NCBI RefSeq assembly: GCF_020852615.1
Contig: NZ_JADZAJ010000015.1
Span: 1-64,000, forward strand
From: Nitrosomonas sp.
GTDB taxonomy: Bacteria > Pseudomonadota > Gammaproteobacteria > Burkholderiales > Nitrosomonadaceae
Direction: 5' to 3'
DNA: 64,000 nucleotides
How positions within the stretch are numbered: position 1 is the first letter of the stretch; every line of letters begins with the position of its first letter. Below the pieces are notes generated by a model, which did no database searches, had not been told where the DNA came from, and saw only the letters and a program-made list of their open reading frames with translations. Made by a program: the position numbers and the translations under genes. This document shows positions 50,396 to 59,278 of the stretch, one piece after another.

Positions 50396-51502
50396 ATGAA
50401 AACACGTGCAGCAGTTGCCTGGCAGGCAGGCCAGCCGCTTACTGTCGAAGAAGTTGATCTGGCCGGCCCCCGTGCAGGAGAAGTGCTGGTTGAAGTCAAA
50501 GCCACAGGCATCTGCCATACCGATTACTACACACTTTCCGGTGCGGATCCGGAAGGACTGTTTCCCGCCATTCTTGGCCATGAAGGTGCCGGTGTCGTAG
50601 TGGAAGTGGGGGCTGATGTTAAATCGCTGCGCCCGGGAGATCATGTAATCCCTCTGTACACACCGGAATGCCGGGAGTGCAAATTCTGCCTGTCACGCAA
50701 AACCAATCTGTGCCAGGCAATCCGTTCCACACAAGGGCGCGGTCTGATGCCAGACGGGACTTCACGCTTCTCGCTCAACGGTAAACCCATTATGCATTAC
50801 ATGGGGACATCAACTTTTTCCAACTTTATTGTTGTTCCCGAAATTGCTCTGGCGAAGATCCGTGAAGATGCGCCTTTTGACAAGGCCTGTTACATCGGGT
50901 GTGGTGTGACTACCGGAATTGGTGCGGTACTGTTTACCGCCAAAGTGGAAGCAGGAGCGAATGTTGCTGTATTCGGACTGGGAGGAATCGGTCTGAATGT
51001 TATTCAGGGTGCACGCATGATTGGTGCAGGCAAGATTATTGGAATTGACATCAATCCGGAGCGGGAGGCATTGGGTCGACAATTTGGTATGACCCATTTC
51101 ATCAATCCGAACGAGGTTGAAAATGTGGTTGATGCGGTCATACAACTCACCGATGGGGGGGCTGATTACAGCTTTGAATGTATCGGCAACACTACGGTGA
51201 TGCGACAGGCGCTGGAGTGTACCCACAAAGGCTGGGGGCGCAGCATCATTATTGGGGTGGCTAAGGCCGGTGCCGAGATCAGTACGCGCCCGTTCCAGCT
51301 GGTTACCGGCAGAAAATGGGAAGGCTCCGCTTTTGGTGGCGCACGTGGCCGTACCGATGTTCCCAGGATTGTCGACTGGTATATGGACGGTAAAATCAGC
51401 ATTGATCCGCTCATCACCCACATACTGAAGCTGGAAGATATTAATGAAGGTTTCAGGCTGATGGAAGCGGGTGAGTCGATTCGATCCGTTGTCGTTTTCT
51501 GA
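50396..51502 (+). CDS. frmA: S-(hydroxymethyl)glutathione dehydrogenase / class III alcohol dehydrogenase
   Basis: [64 protein letters not shown] zinc site. Confidence 0.97.
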   Translation: MKTRAAVAWQAGQPLTVEEVDLAGPRAGEVLVEVKATGICHTDYYTLSGADPEGLFPAILGHEGAGVVVEVGADVKSLRPGDHVIPLYTPECRECKFCLSRKTNLCQAIRSTQGRGLMPDGTSRFSLNGKPIMHYMGTSTFSNFIVVPEIALAKIREDAPFDKACYIGCGVTTGIGAVLFTAKVEAGANVAVFGLGGIGLNVIQGARMIGAGKIIGIDINPEREALGRQFGMTHFINPNEVENVVDAVIQLTDGGADYSFECIGNTTVMRQALECTHKGWGRSIIIGVAKAGAEISTRPFQLVTGRKWEGSAFGGARGRTDVPRIVDWYMDGKISIDPLITHILKLEDINEGFRLMEAGESIRSVVVF

Positions 51503-51507
51503 CCGGT

Positions 51508-52362
51508 ATGACGAAACTGGAAATCAGAAGCCAGCACCGCTGTTTTGCCGGTATTCAGGGCTATTATGAACACCGTTCGGAAATTATCGGCCTGCCGATG
51601 CGTTTTTCGGTATATGAGCCTCCCCAGGCAAAAGAAGCTGAAACACTGCGGCTTCCGGTACTTTTTTTCCTTGCCGGGCTAACCTGTACGGAAGAAACCT
51701 TCATGATCAAGGCGAGTGCCCAGCGCTTTGCTGCTGAACTGGGACTGATACTGGTCAGCATGGATACCAGTCCGCGCAATACCGGAATTCCAGGTGAAGC
51801 AGATGACTGGGATTTTGGAACAGGAGCAGGGTTTTATCTCGATGCGACTGAACAGCCCTGGTCAAGATACTTTCGTATGGAAAGCTATATAACCCAAGAA
51901 TTGCGCGATATTATCCTGAGCAGATTCCCGGCAGATCCTGAACGGATCGGAATTTTCGGGCACTCCATGGGAGGGCATGGCGCACTGACGCTGGCGTTGC
52001 GTCATCCCGGGCTTTATCAGTCCGTCTCGGCATTCGCACCGATAGCCGCTCCCATTCACTGTCTCTGGGGGCAAAAAGCATTTAGCCGTTATCTGGGAGA
52101 ATCACCGGAAAACTGGCGTAAACACGATGCAACAGCATTGATTGAATCCGGCCATCGATTGCCAACACCGTTAATTGATCAGGGGTTGGATGATCCTTTC
52201 CTTACCGAGCAATTACATCCCAGCTATTTCGAAGCTGCCTGTCAGCAAGCCGAACAACCGGTTATTTTGCGCCGTCATGCCGGATACGATCACAGCTACT
52301 TTTTTATCAGTACCTTTATTGAAGATCACCTGCGACATCATCACAGCCAGCTGACGGAATGA
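51508..52362 (+). CDS. fghA: S-formylglutathione hydrolase
   Basis: LPVLFFLAGLTCTEETFMIKASAQRFAAELGLILVSMDTSPRN; GHSMGGHGAL. Confidence 0.97.
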   Translation: MTKLEIRSQHRCFAGIQGYYEHRSEIIGLPMRFSVYEPPQAKEAETLRLPVLFFLAGLTCTEETFMIKASAQRFAAELGLILVSMDTSPRNTGIPGEADDWDFGTGAGFYLDATEQPWSRYFRMESYITQELRDIILSRFPADPERIGIFGHSMGGHGALTLALRHPGLYQSVSAFAPIAAPIHCLWGQKAFSRYLGESPENWRKHDATALIESGHRLPTPLIDQGLDDPFLTEQLHPSYFEAACQQAEQPVILRRHAGYDHSYFFISTFIEDHLRHHHSQLTE

Positions 52363-52504
52363 AGTCAGGGATACGGATAATTGTTTGAAGCCGGGAACAC
52401 TGGCAGAAACAGTGCAGTAAGCAGGCAAGCACAGATATGGCGGCAAGTCTACAGGACAGGAATCACAAGAACCGCCGCCACCCCGCTTACAGCTTTCCGG
52501 AAGA

Positions 52505-53680
52505 TCAGATCACAATGACTTCCGGTAACGGAAAACCGTTGAAATTACTGGCATATGATGTTGTATAGGCGCCGGCATTAGGAATAAAAATGAAATCATC
52601 TTCCTGAACATCTTCAGGCAGCATCTCATCGTGCATCAGCACATCCACGGAATCACATGTCGGACCGGCAACTGACCAGGGAACCAGAGGCCCGTTGCGT
52701 TGCGTCAGGATTTCATAACGCAACCCTTCACTGACTTCAATGATGCCGCCGAATATCCCGGCATCCCAGTACATCCAGCGTTTGCCGTTACGGGTAGCAG
52801 TACCAACCACGCGGCACACAAAACACGCTGAATCAGATACCAGGTAACGCCCGGGTTCGGCCATGATGTGTATATCTTCCGGTAAATCAGCAATTGCCTC
52901 GTTGATAACCCCGGCTATGATTTCAATGGAAGGAATCGGTTTAACGTGGCGTACCGGATAACCTCCTCCCAGATTCAGCAGGCGTGGCTTCAGACCGGCC
53001 TCACGCATGCCGGCAAACACCGTTTTGGCACGTTCAATACCCACTCGCCAGTTTTGTGGATTACGGCATTGAGATCCCACATGAAAAGTCACACCGGCCA
53101 GATCTGCTTTCAGTCTGACAGCTTCATCAATGATTTCACTGACATCCACCAGATGTGTCCCGAACTTCCCTGCCAGCGGCCAGTCACTGCCGATATTGGG
53201 AGTATCAATACGCAGATACAGCTTGGCATCCGGCTTGATGCTGACGATCTTGCGCAGCTCTTCAACGCTGTCCAGTACATACCATTCAACCCCTTTTGCC
53301 GCAGCATACTCAATATAAGCACGTGATTTCATGGGGTTGCTGTAGAAAATTTCAGCAGCCGGCACCCCCAGCCCCATCAGCAGATCAAGCTCGGCGATTG
53401 AGGCAATTTCAAACCCCACCCCCTCCTCAATCAATGTTTTCAGCACACGTGGATCAGGATTGGCTTTGGCAGCGTAATGGGGATGTACACGCGGCATGGC
53501 AGCCTTGAATCGTCGGGCTTTGTTGCGAATGATACTGGTGTCGATCAGCAGGAAGGGCTGCTGATAACCCTGTTTTAATCTGGTGTCCACCAGAGTGAGA
53601 TCAATGCTGATCTCGGGGTGGGTATCAAAAATTATGCTGGTTTCTACTGGCTGATGTGCTGCAGTGGACTGTTTTTTCAT
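52505..53680 (-). CDS. speC: Fold-type III PLP-dependent ornithine (lysine/ornithine) decarboxylase
   Basis: HPHYAAKANPDPRVLKTLIEEGVGFEIAS, HVGSQCRNPQNW, GGGYP, WSVAGPTCDSVDVL. Start MKKQ with GGAGG upstream. Confidence 0.93.
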   Translation of the reverse strand: MKKQSTAAHQPVETSIIFDTHPEISIDLTLVDTRLKQGYQQPFLLIDTSIIRNKARRFKAAMPRVHPHYAAKANPDPRVLKTLIEEGVGFEIASIAELDLLMGLGVPAAEIFYSNPMKSRAYIEYAAAKGVEWYVLDSVEELRKIVSIKPDAKLYLRIDTPNIGSDWPLAGKFGTHLVDVSEIIDEAVRLKADLAGVTFHVGSQCRNPQNWRVGIERAKTVFAGMREAGLKPRLLNLGGGYPVRHVKPIPSIEIIAGVINEAIADLPEDIHIMAEPGRYLVSDSACFVCRVVGTATRNGKRWMYWDAGIFGGIIEVSEGLRYEILTQRNGPLVPWSVAGPTCDSVDVLMHDEMLPEDVQEDDFIFIPNAGAYTTSYASNFNGFPLPEVIVI

Positions 53681-53705
53681 GAGAGCGCCTCCTGGCAATT
53701 ACCAA

Positions 53706-53771
53706 CTACGTTTCAGGGATATGAACATGTACCCAATCAGTCAGAACAAACAGGTTTATCTTGCTTCTCAT
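53706..53771 (-). CDS. Candidate regulatory leader peptide upstream of ornithine decarboxylase
   Basis: MRSKINLFVLTDWVHVHIPET preceded by AAGGAGGT with 4-nt spacing to the ATG; lies between a consensus-like promoter and the decarboxylase start. Confidence 0.6.
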   Translation of the reverse strand: MRSKINLFVLTDWVHVHIPET

Positions 53772-53812
53772 GATGACCTCCTTATGGGCTACGGCATTTT
53801 CTAAAGGGACGC

Positions 53813-53840
53813 ATTATAGACCTGATTTTCTCATAATCAA
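53813..53840 (-). promoter_or_regulatory. Sigma-70-type promoter for the ornithine decarboxylase transcript
   Basis: Minus strand TTGATT-16 nt-TATAAT. Confidence 0.6.
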
Positions 53841-54145
53841 GTATTTTTTTTATCAAAAAAACATGTTATAAATCATTCTGTTATATTGATAATGACTTGT
53901 CTGTTTCCACTAAAAACCACATAAGTCGTCCGACCGTTCTGCAAATGATCTTTTTAATCCGGAAAAATCAGATTCTGCTATTTATCACACCGTGACTGCT
54001 CCCCTTTTTCGAATAAAAAGCACCTCTGAAAATGAATAAATTATTTGCGTATAACTCAGTGCTGAGACTAATATCCCAAACGGTCAGTTCTGCCGATGAG
54101 CTGATATGTTTATCAATGCATGTCCATTAATAACAGAAGGAGATA

Positions 54146-54415
54146 GTGATGAAAGGAACTACCTTAGCCGCCATTTTTACGGCAGCCGCACTGCTTTTTT
54201 CTTTTAACAGCGCATTTGCCGGTAACGAAGGCCTGCCTGCCAGTCAGGTAATTGCTGCCATCAACACAGCCACTGCAGCCACTCCCGGGCTCATTCACGA
54301 AGTTGAAATCGAGCAGAAACTTGGAAAACTGATTGTCGAAGTAAAAATTATCGATGCCAAAGGCCAGAAAGTTAAGGTCAGAATTGATCCGGAAAAAAAT
54401 GCGGTAATGCAGTAA
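54146..54415 (+). CDS. PepSY-domain small periplasmic protein
   Basis: Signal peptide; IHEVEIEQKLGKLIVEVKIIDAKGQKVKVRIDPEKNAVMQ; RBS AGAAGGAGATAG. Confidence 0.8.
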   Translation: MMKGTTLAAIFTAAALLFSFNSAFAGNEGLPASQVIAAINTATAATPGLIHEVEIEQKLGKLIVEVKIIDAKGQKVKVRIDPEKNAVMQ

Positions 54416-54574
54416 TTCACCAACTTCACCGGACGGCGGCCCGGCAAGGGTACTGAAAGAATATACGAACAGACAATCACACCTGCCGGGCTGCCCGCTC
54501 TGTCTATCTGTCCAGCCTCCCGAGAAACCTCAGGTACCCCCGGTAACCACACGATTAATCCTGCGAGAACCTGA

Positions 54575-55930
54575 ATGACATCTGCTCCATCTTCTCCGAT
54601 ATCACAACAGCCACAACACCCTGCAATTCCGCGTGTCGGTTTTGTTTCCCTTGGCTGCCCCAAGGCAACAGTGGATTCCGAACGTATCCTCACCTGTCTG
54701 CGGGCAGAGGGTTATCTGATTTCGCCCAGCTATGCTGAAGCCGATCTGGTCGTTGTCAACACCTGCGGTTTTATTGACAGTGCCGTGGCGGAATCGCTGG
54801 AAACCATAGGTGAAGCACTGACTGAAAATGGCAAGGTAATCGTGACCGGCTGCCTCGGTGCAAAAGAGGACGTCATCCGGCAGGCACACCCCAGCGTGCT
54901 GGCAGTAACCGGCCCGCAAGCCACTGAAGAAGTCATGGCGGCTATCCACCATCATCTGCCCAAACCGCACGATCCCTATCTTGATCTGGTACCACCACAG
55001 GGAATCAGGCTCACACCCAAACACTATGCCTATCTCAAGATTTCCGAGGGCTGCAACCATCGCTGCACGTTCTGCATCATTCCCAGCATGCGCGGCGATC
55101 TGGTCAGCCGGCCGGTGGGAGGCGTGCTGCAGGAAGCACAAAGTCTGGTTGAAGCCGGGGTCAAGGAGCTGCTGATCATCTCCCAGGACACCAGTGCCTA
55201 CGGTGTGGATATCAAATACCGCACCGGCTTCTGGCAGGGCAGGCCGGTTCGCACCCGTATTACCGAACTGGCAAAAGCACTGGGAGAATTCGGTGTCTGG
55301 GTACGGTTGCATTACGTCTATCCCTACCCGCATGTGGACGAACTGATCCCGCTAATGGCAGATGGTAAACTCCTGCCTTATCTGGACATTCCTTTCCAGC
55401 ACGCCAATGAGCGCATACTCAGGCTGATGAAACGCCCGGCCAGCAGTGAAAATGTACTGGCACGTATCCGTCAGTGGCGCGGTATCTGTCCGGATATCGC
55501 ATTACGCAGCACCTTTATCGTCGGTTTTCCAGGCGAAACCGAGCAGGAATTTGAGGAATTACTGGCTTTTCTGGAAGAAGCGCAGCTTGACCGGGTTGGC
55601 GCATTTGCCTATTCACCCGTCAAAGGTGCGGCTGCCAATGCACTGCCGGATCACATCCCCTCTGAAATCCAGCAGGAGCGGCTGGAAAGGCTGATGCAAC
55701 GACAGGAAACCATCAGTGAAAAACGTCTGGCAGCGAAAAAAGGCCGGCAACTCAGGGTACTGATAGATACAGTTGATGAAGAAGGTGCCATTGCCAGAAG
55801 CTACGCTGATGCACCGGAAATTGACGGCGTTGTTTATATCAGCAATGCCTCAGCCCTGAAAACAGGTGATTGGGCGGATGTACGTGTTACCGATACCGAT
55901 ATTCACGATTTATGGGCGGAAAAAATCTGA
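54575..55930 (+). CDS. rimO: Ribosomal protein S12 methylthiotransferase RimO
   Basis: [39 protein letters not shown] radical-SAM motif. Confidence 0.97.
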   Translation: MTSAPSSPISQQPQHPAIPRVGFVSLGCPKATVDSERILTCLRAEGYLISPSYAEADLVVVNTCGFIDSAVAESLETIGEALTENGKVIVTGCLGAKEDVIRQAHPSVLAVTGPQATEEVMAAIHHHLPKPHDPYLDLVPPQGIRLTPKHYAYLKISEGCNHRCTFCIIPSMRGDLVSRPVGGVLQEAQSLVEAGVKELLIISQDTSAYGVDIKYRTGFWQGRPVRTRITELAKALGEFGVWVRLHYVYPYPHVDELIPLMADGKLLPYLDIPFQHANERILRLMKRPASSENVLARIRQWRGICPDIALRSTFIVGFPGETEQEFEELLAFLEEAQLDRVGAFAYSPVKGAAANALPDHIPSEIQQERLERLMQRQETISEKRLAAKKGRQLRVLIDTVDEEGAIARSYADAPEIDGVVYISNASALKTGDWADVRVTDTDIHDLWAEKI

Positions 55931-56084
55931 CGCGAGCGGTGCGGAAACATCATGACAGAAACCGGGGTACTGCCTGTCGTTCCGTTACCCCCTGCTTTAT
56001 TATGCTCACAGTTACGATACGATAACAAAAGTAACAAAACGCAGAGGGCTGCAACAAAATCAAGGATAAAGACAACGCCGTGAC

Positions 56085-56127
56085 AAAAACCCGGGATACT
56101 TCAGGGTAAAGCAACCTGAAATATCCC
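56085..56127 (-). terminator. Intrinsic terminator downstream of the PEP-CTERM gene
   Basis: Minus strand GGGATATTTCAGG-loop-CCTGAAGTATCCC followed by GGGTTTTTG. Confidence 0.65.
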
Positions 56128-56152
56128 TGTGGATTTCTTTACTCGTTATCTG

Positions 56153-56929
56153 TCAGGCAAAAGAGGAAAAGTGTGTATTACTGTAACGACGGGTGCAGAA
56201 AAATACAGCACCCAGCCCCAGGGATAACAACAGCAATGTGCCGGGCTCACTGACCTCACGGGGATCACGAGGTTTTTCACGCCAGGTTAACAACGCCTGA
56301 TTATTCATCGGACTCACCGGGGTCAACTTGTAAAATTCCCACGTATCACTCACATAATTGTTGGGTATTGAAGCTATACCAGGTTTTCCATTTGAACCAG
56401 TCAGCCAGGTATCCGCTAAAGCCCGGGCACCATCAAAATCTGTTGTGGCTTTAAATGTCCCGTCTGACAGATTCCGTAAATTATCCCCTTCAAAGAAAAT
56501 TTCCCATAGAGTTAGCTGGAAAGCCGCATCATTTTTATTTGTACCCAAATCATTAAAGTGATTATCAAACAGCCAGCTAACCTGGGAGAGCTGTAAACCG
56601 GTCAGATTTGCTGGAGCAATGTCATAAGTCACGTTCCGGCCAGTTACCAGCCAGTGGTTTATATCAATACAAAAAGCTTGCAAAGAATTATTCCACTCAC
56701 CCCCTCCTCCAGATAGCACATTAAACTTAAACTCACCGGCACCCACTCCACCGTTAAGCGGTGTTGTTATGTTTCCCGATTTGGATCCATTAACAAAACC
56801 CTGATAATTCAATTCGATATTAACAGCCCAGCTTGCTGAAGCGAAACCAAGGGAAGCAATTGCAGCAGTTAAAACAGCCGTTTTCCGGATACCCCAGCCA
56901 AATTGTTTATGCTCTAAAAATAACTTCAC
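56153..56929 (-). CDS. PEP-CTERM sorting-domain protein with thioester-domain-like Cys/Gln motifs
   Basis: Signal peptide; EVSEPGTLLLLSLGLGAVFFCTRRY C-terminal anchor; AFCIDIN and AAFQLTLWEI motifs. Confidence 0.88.
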   Translation of the reverse strand: MKLFLEHKQFGWGIRKTAVLTAAIASLGFASASWAVNIELNYQGFVNGSKSGNITTPLNGGVGAGEFKFNVLSGGGGEWNNSLQAFCIDINHWLVTGRNVTYDIAPANLTGLQLSQVSWLFDNHFNDLGTNKNDAAFQLTLWEIFFEGDNLRNLSDGTFKATTDFDGARALADTWLTGSNGKPGIASIPNNYVSDTWEFYKLTPVSPMNNQALLTWREKPRDPREVSEPGTLLLLSLGLGAVFFCTRRYSNTHFSSFA

Positions 56930-57182
56930 CGTATTTCTCCTTATTGGTTCTTATGTGATACCCGGTCATTCCAGGCATCTTCACCTTCTATTGAGCATTA
57001 AACATGCCAGAGATTAAATATCATTAATAAACAGACAGATAAAAAACAGGTTTATAATCTTGCTTAAGGGAGTGTAAAAAAACCCAACAGGTTTTAGGTG
57101 CATTGAGCCTGGTCTTCGGGTACAAATCACAGCCAGAACACACAACTTGAATTACAGGCTTGATACAGGAGGTTGCGTTACC

Positions 57183-57527
57183 ATGCCGGACATGAAAAAC
57201 AAGATTGAAAGCAGGCTGCAATCATTGCAACCGCAGTTTCTGGAAGTGATCAACGAGAGCTACCGTCACAATGTGCCGGCAGGATCGGAATCCCATTTCA
57301 AAGTGACAATTGTCTCGGATGTGTTTAGTGGCAAACCCCTGGTGGCGCGTCACCGGCTGGTTAATACCACACTGACAGATGAAATCGTCCGCTCCATTCA
57401 CGCGCTGGCGCTGCATACGCTCACCCCCGCGGAATGGCGGGAACGTAATGAAACGGCACATACCTCCCCGCCCTGCCTGGGTGGCTCCCCCGGCGAGATA
57501 CGTGCCGGTGCAAAAAAAGTATGCTGA
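57183..57527 (+). CDS. bolA: BolA family protein
   Basis: KIESRLQSLQPQFLEVINESYRHNVPAGSESHFKVTIVSDVFSGKPLVARHRLVN. Confidence 0.92.
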   Translation: MPDMKNKIESRLQSLQPQFLEVINESYRHNVPAGSESHFKVTIVSDVFSGKPLVARHRLVNTTLTDEIVRSIHALALHTLTPAEWRERNETAHTSPPCLGGSPGEIRAGAKKVC

Positions 57528-57777
57528 CTTTTTTCAGGAAAATTCTGGGGCATTCACTATGCAAAAATTATTGATTTTTTTCGCATCCCGATTTTACGGC
57601 GGGCTGGTTTTACGGCAGAAATAAACAGACGGTTTCCACCTTGCTGCAAGCCATAAATGAAATATCGCGGTCAGACCAGCGTACTAACCCGGTGACCGGG
57701 TGTGATTCGGTATACAGCCTCAAGCCTTTATGGTGAATCTGATCGAGTGAATAAGACAGTCTCATAACAGGAAAAGC

Positions 57778-57783
57778 TATAAT
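57778..57783 (+). promoter_or_regulatory. -10 element (TATAAT) of the sigma factor gene
   Basis: Exact TATAAT about 45 nt upstream of the proposed CTG start; -35 is weak. Confidence 0.4.
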
Positions 57784-57827
57784 ATCGCCCTTATTTTCAG
57801 TGTTTCGTCCATCTTAAGGCGGCTATT

Positions 57828-58397
57828 CTGGCTACTCGGCAGGAACTCTCAGAATTTCTCAGTGAAGTTGAGCTGCGTGCGTATAAGCAGGCATTATTTG
57901 CTGTGCAGGATGAGCATGCGGCACTTGATATCGTCCAGGATTCGATGATGAAGCTGGTTGAAAAATACTCAGACAAGCCTCTCTCCGAAATTCCCCCTCT
58001 GTTTCAGCGCATCTTGCAGAATACGATTCGTGATTTTTATCGCCGACAGAAATCACGCTCGCTCTGGGTAACATTATTTTCATCATTCATACCCGATTCG
58101 GATGACAGAGAAACCGGTACGGATATACCCGAGTCATTGCCGGTAGCCCCGGATTTTGGCTGTAAAAACAACCCCGGCACTGCAGCAGAACAATCACAGA
58201 TCATCGAGCTGATCAGCCAGGCAATAGAAAATTTACCGCCACGTCAACGGGAAGCCTTTCTGCTGCGTTACTGGGAAGAGATGGATGTGTCTGAAACAGC
58301 CAGGGTCATGGACTGTTCAGAAGGCAGCGTAAAAACGCATTGTTCCCGGGCAGCTCATACACTTGCTGCTCTGTTGGAGAGTAAAGGAATCAAATGA
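57828..58397 (+). CDS. RNA polymerase sigma-70 family (ECF-like) factor, probable CTG start
   Basis: LATRQELSEFLSEVELRAYKQALFAVQDEHAALDIVQDSMMKLVEKYSDKP...; region 4 LPPRQREAFLLRYWEEMDVSETARVMDCSEGSVKTHCSRA. The ORF-track GTG at 57903 would truncate region 2. Confidence 0.85.
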   Translation: MATRQELSEFLSEVELRAYKQALFAVQDEHAALDIVQDSMMKLVEKYSDKPLSEIPPLFQRILQNTIRDFYRRQKSRSLWVTLFSSFIPDSDDRETGTDIPESLPVAPDFGCKNNPGTAAEQSQIIELISQAIENLPPRQREAFLLRYWEEMDVSETARVMDCSEGSVKTHCSRAAHTLAALLESKGIK

Positions 58398-59149
58398 TGA
58401 CTGAGGAAGAGAGAACGGGGAAAACCGTCAAAGGATTGCTGGACAAAAGCCTGGGTGATATCACCCCCGGCACCTTGTATCGCCTGCAGGCAGCGCGCAG
58501 AGCCGCGCTGGAACAGTATCAGCCGGCTGGAGAGGTATTGCACACCGGTACCGATACTCTGGTTCAGAGCGGGCTGCACTGGATTTCATCTCATGCCGGC
58601 AGACTGTTGCTGACAGCAAGTCTGTTGTTTTTTCTGGCGACACACAGTTACTGGCAGAAACAGCATCGTATCGAAGACAAAACCACGACTGCTCCCGCCA
58701 TCCTCACACAGGACGCACCTTCCGGCGCCCCGAAAACCAATGATACGGCTGATATGTACACGCCTTCCGATGAGGTGGCGAATGAGGTAACAGCCGGGGA
58801 AGCAGCTCCCCGGGATTCTGATGATGAAGGCGGTCATGCTAATGAAGCAGTGTCCGGGGTTGGCACGGAAACCGGTGATACGGGTGATTCCGATGATTCC
58901 GGCGAGGCTGACAGTGTGGATAATGCCGGCGATACCAGTAATGCTGGTACCTATGATTCTGCAGAAAACCAGGATTCACTGAATCAGGAAGAAACCGGCA
59001 GTACCGATGATTACGCACCAGGTGCAGATGATACGGTGGATTTCTACGATGAGGAAAATACCCCGGACACACCGGATACAACAGGTACAAACCAGAGCAA
59101 TACAGACAGTACTGATCATGCCGGCGACACCAGTGACACACCCCGATAA
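58394..59149 (+). CDS. DUF3619-like membrane protein with acidic D/T/S/G-rich C-terminal tail
   Basis: VKGLLDKSLGDITPGTLYRLQAARRAALEQ, one TM (LLLTASLLFFLATHSYW), then a low-complexity acidic tail; translationally coupled to the sigma factor. Confidence 0.6.
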   Translation: MMTEEERTGKTVKGLLDKSLGDITPGTLYRLQAARRAALEQYQPAGEVLHTGTDTLVQSGLHWISSHAGRLLLTASLLFFLATHSYWQKQHRIEDKTTTAPAILTQDAPSGAPKTNDTADMYTPSDEVANEVTAGEAAPRDSDDEGGHANEAVSGVGTETGDTGDSDDSGEADSVDNAGDTSNAGTYDSAENQDSLNQEETGSTDDYAPGADDTVDFYDEENTPDTPDTTGTNQSNTDSTDHAGDTSDTPR

Positions 59150-59278
59150 TCACTTTTGACAGATGGTGGCCTGATCCGGCTATCCGTCAAATAATGTAAC
59201 CCTCCCCTGCAACGGCCGCTTGCAGCGATTGTTTGCATCGGCCGTTTCCACGCTACTTCACGTTATTTTTTGTAATTA

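Noticed and set aside
57687-57701. ACCCGGTgACCGGGT palindrome sharing GGTGACCGGG with the CRISPR repeat
   Set aside because: Short, isolated, in a GC-rich palindrome with no spacer-sized repetition; treated as coincidence, though it could be an operator.
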